The notes under the pieces are model-generated. The model was not told the DNA's origin, did no database searches, and saw only the letters and a program-made list of their open reading frames with translations. Shown piece by piece: positions 40,386-41,050 of a stretch of 41,050 nucleotides of DNA (position 1 is its first letter; each line of letters starts with the position of its first letter). The stretch comes from a bacterium (lineage in GTDB: Bacteria; Patescibacteriota; Gracilibacteria; UBA1369; PNNO01): contig PNNO01000001.1 of assembly GCA_013824265.1 (NCBI GenBank), positions 1 through 41,050 of the forward strand. Reading direction: 5' to 3'. Made by a program: the position numbers and the translations under genes.

Positions 40386-40415
40386 ATTGTACATCAAAAC
40401 TAACCTTTTCATCAA
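40386..40415 (-). promoter_or_regulatory. Promoter for the PfkB kinase gene
   Basis: On the minus strand TTGATG (40415-40410), an 18 bp spacer and TACAAT (40391-40386). The leader to the ATG at 40362 would be about 17 nt. Confidence 0.5.
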
Positions 40416-40420
40416 GAATG

Positions 40421-40429
40421 TGGTATATC
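40421..40429 (+). promoter_or_regulatory. Possible extended -10 for the YhhQ-like gene
   Basis: TGG followed by TATATC (40424-40429), 34 bp upstream of the ATG at 40464. There is no -35 of note. Confidence 0.35.
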
Positions 40430-40463
40430 TTGAGATAGATAAATAAAGCATAAAAACAATAAA

Positions 40464-41050
40464 ATGGATAATTCAATACTTTTCCTTTTCGAAATAATCA
40501 TAGGACTTTCTTTTACGCTTATAGCCTTTAAGTTTGGCCTAAATTGGCTTATGGCATTTATTGCAGTAAATACGGTTATAATGAATATTTTTGTACTTAA
40601 AATGATGAATGTTTTCGGTCTTGAAATCACCGGAGGGAATGTTATGTATGCTTCAATATTTCTTGGAACAGATATGATTTGCGAACACTATGGAAAAGAC
40701 AAAGCGCGTCAGGCAGTTTGGGTCGGATTTTTCGCCTCGGTATTTTTCATAATAATGTCACAGTTTACAATATGGTATACCCCAAGCACACTTGAAAACG
40801 GAACTTTTTTACACAACACTTTGGTAACGGTATTTCAGGTAACTCCAAGGATAGTTTTGGCCTCAATGTGTTCATATTTATTATCACAAAATTTGGACAT
40901 CTTTATATATTCGGCAATAAAAAAAGCAACCAAAGGTAAAATGTTATGGCTAAGAAACAATGTGTCGACAATGATTTCACAGCTTTTTGATTCAATATTT
41001 TTCACATTCGCCGGACTTTACGGAATTGTTGCAAACAATGAAAATGTTTG
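40464..41050 (+). CDS. Queuosine precursor transporter, YhhQ/DUF165 family (3' end cut by window edge)
   Basis: The frame opens at ATG 40464 (MDNSILFLFEIIIGLS) and is still open at the window edge after 195 codons. The protein is polytopic with about five helices visible. The family signature is the stretch TGGNVMYASIFLGTDMICEHY followed by GKDKARQAVWVGFF, with a later TPRIVLASMCSYLLSQNLDIFIY. These proteins bring 7-cyano/7-aminomethyl-deazaguanine into the cell for queuosine tRNA modification. No tgt or queA is in the window. Confidence 0.88.
   Translation, partial: MDNSILFLFEIIIGLSFTLIAFKFGLNWLMAFIAVNTVIMNIFVLKMMNVFGLEITGGNVMYASIFLGTDMICEHYGKDKARQAVWVGFFASVFFIIMSQFTIWYTPSTLENGTFLHNTLVTVFQVTPRIVLASMCSYLLSQNLDIFIYSAIKKATKGKMLWLRNNVSTMISQLFDSIFFTFAGLYGIVANNENV

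Noticed and set aside
40363-40476. A 38-codon N-terminal extension of the PfkB kinase
   Set aside because: It is AT-rich, lacks family similarity and contains the likely promoter (40386-40415); MEKFDVVGIGG at 40362 is a normal PfkB start.
1-41050. CRISPR arrays, insertion sequences, prophage or integrated elements
   Set aside because: No regularly spaced repeats, transposase, integrase or phage structural genes were seen. The tail-fibre-like repeats at 35-38 kb carry signal peptides and have no phage neighbours.

Overview
The window is about 41 kb of AT-rich bacterial DNA, with short intergenic gaps, many gene ends that overlap tail to tail, and 2 tRNA genes. It most resembles a Candidate Phyla Radiation (Patescibacteria) genome, perhaps Peregrinibacteria-like. 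The reasons are the mix of S-layer and lamin-tail surface proteins, the lack of visible Shine-Dalgarno sequences, and small patchy metabolic modules. This is inference: no rRNA or ribosomal protein is present to place it. About 40 genes read through with no in-frame TGA, so the TGA=Gly code of Gracilibacteria/Absconditabacteria is not used.

Layout. 1-3.5 kb: a cut-off SH3/SLH surface gene, an OPR-like/RAP-domain RNA-binding protein, and RNase Y. 3.8-9.9 kb: a secreted lamin-tail-domain protein, a DsbA-like thiol oxidoreductase joined to an unusual P1B-type ATPase whose key motifs are altered, and an AI-2E family membrane protein. 10-13.6 kb: TypA/BipA GTPase, then gmk, tRNA-Gln, a hypothetical gene and proC on the other strand. 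13.7-14.3 kb: no gene, but a consensus promoter followed by about 530 nt of dense inverted repeats, read here as an orphan structured RNA with two possible pseudoknots. 14.3-21.2 kb: a redox block with a 2-Cys peroxiredoxin with a Cys-rich N-terminus, a flavodoxin-korA-korB operon, a tspO-prxQ-pdxS-pdxT operon and a hemerythrin-like protein. 21.2-25.9 kb: lgt, a 47-aa histone H1-like protein, a 23-aa basic peptide, a GIY-YIG protein, an ArsR-controlled operon (arsR, zinc ribbon, permease) with a clear operator, tRNA-Asn, a Trm11-like methyltransferase and a small membrane ORF. 26-34.1 kb: ssb, a rhodanese lipoprotein with a second TspO-like protein, an exported helical protein, an MFS transporter, a P-loop kinase/dCMP deaminase fusion, a histidine phosphatase, a class III adenylate cyclase and a DUF1622 protein. 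34.1-41 kb: an SLH protein, a three-gene operon of secreted surface proteins, a PfkB sugar kinase and a cut-off YhhQ-like queuosine-precursor transporter.

Together the genes suggest a small cell with an S-layer-type surface, thiol and oxygen defence (two peroxiredoxins, hemerythrin, TspO, PLP synthase), ferredoxin/flavodoxin-linked 2-oxoacid oxidation, metalloid sensing and cAMP signalling. The strongest candidates for something undescribed are the structured RNA at 13736-14267, the motif-degenerate P1B ATPase, and the OPR/RAP protein.
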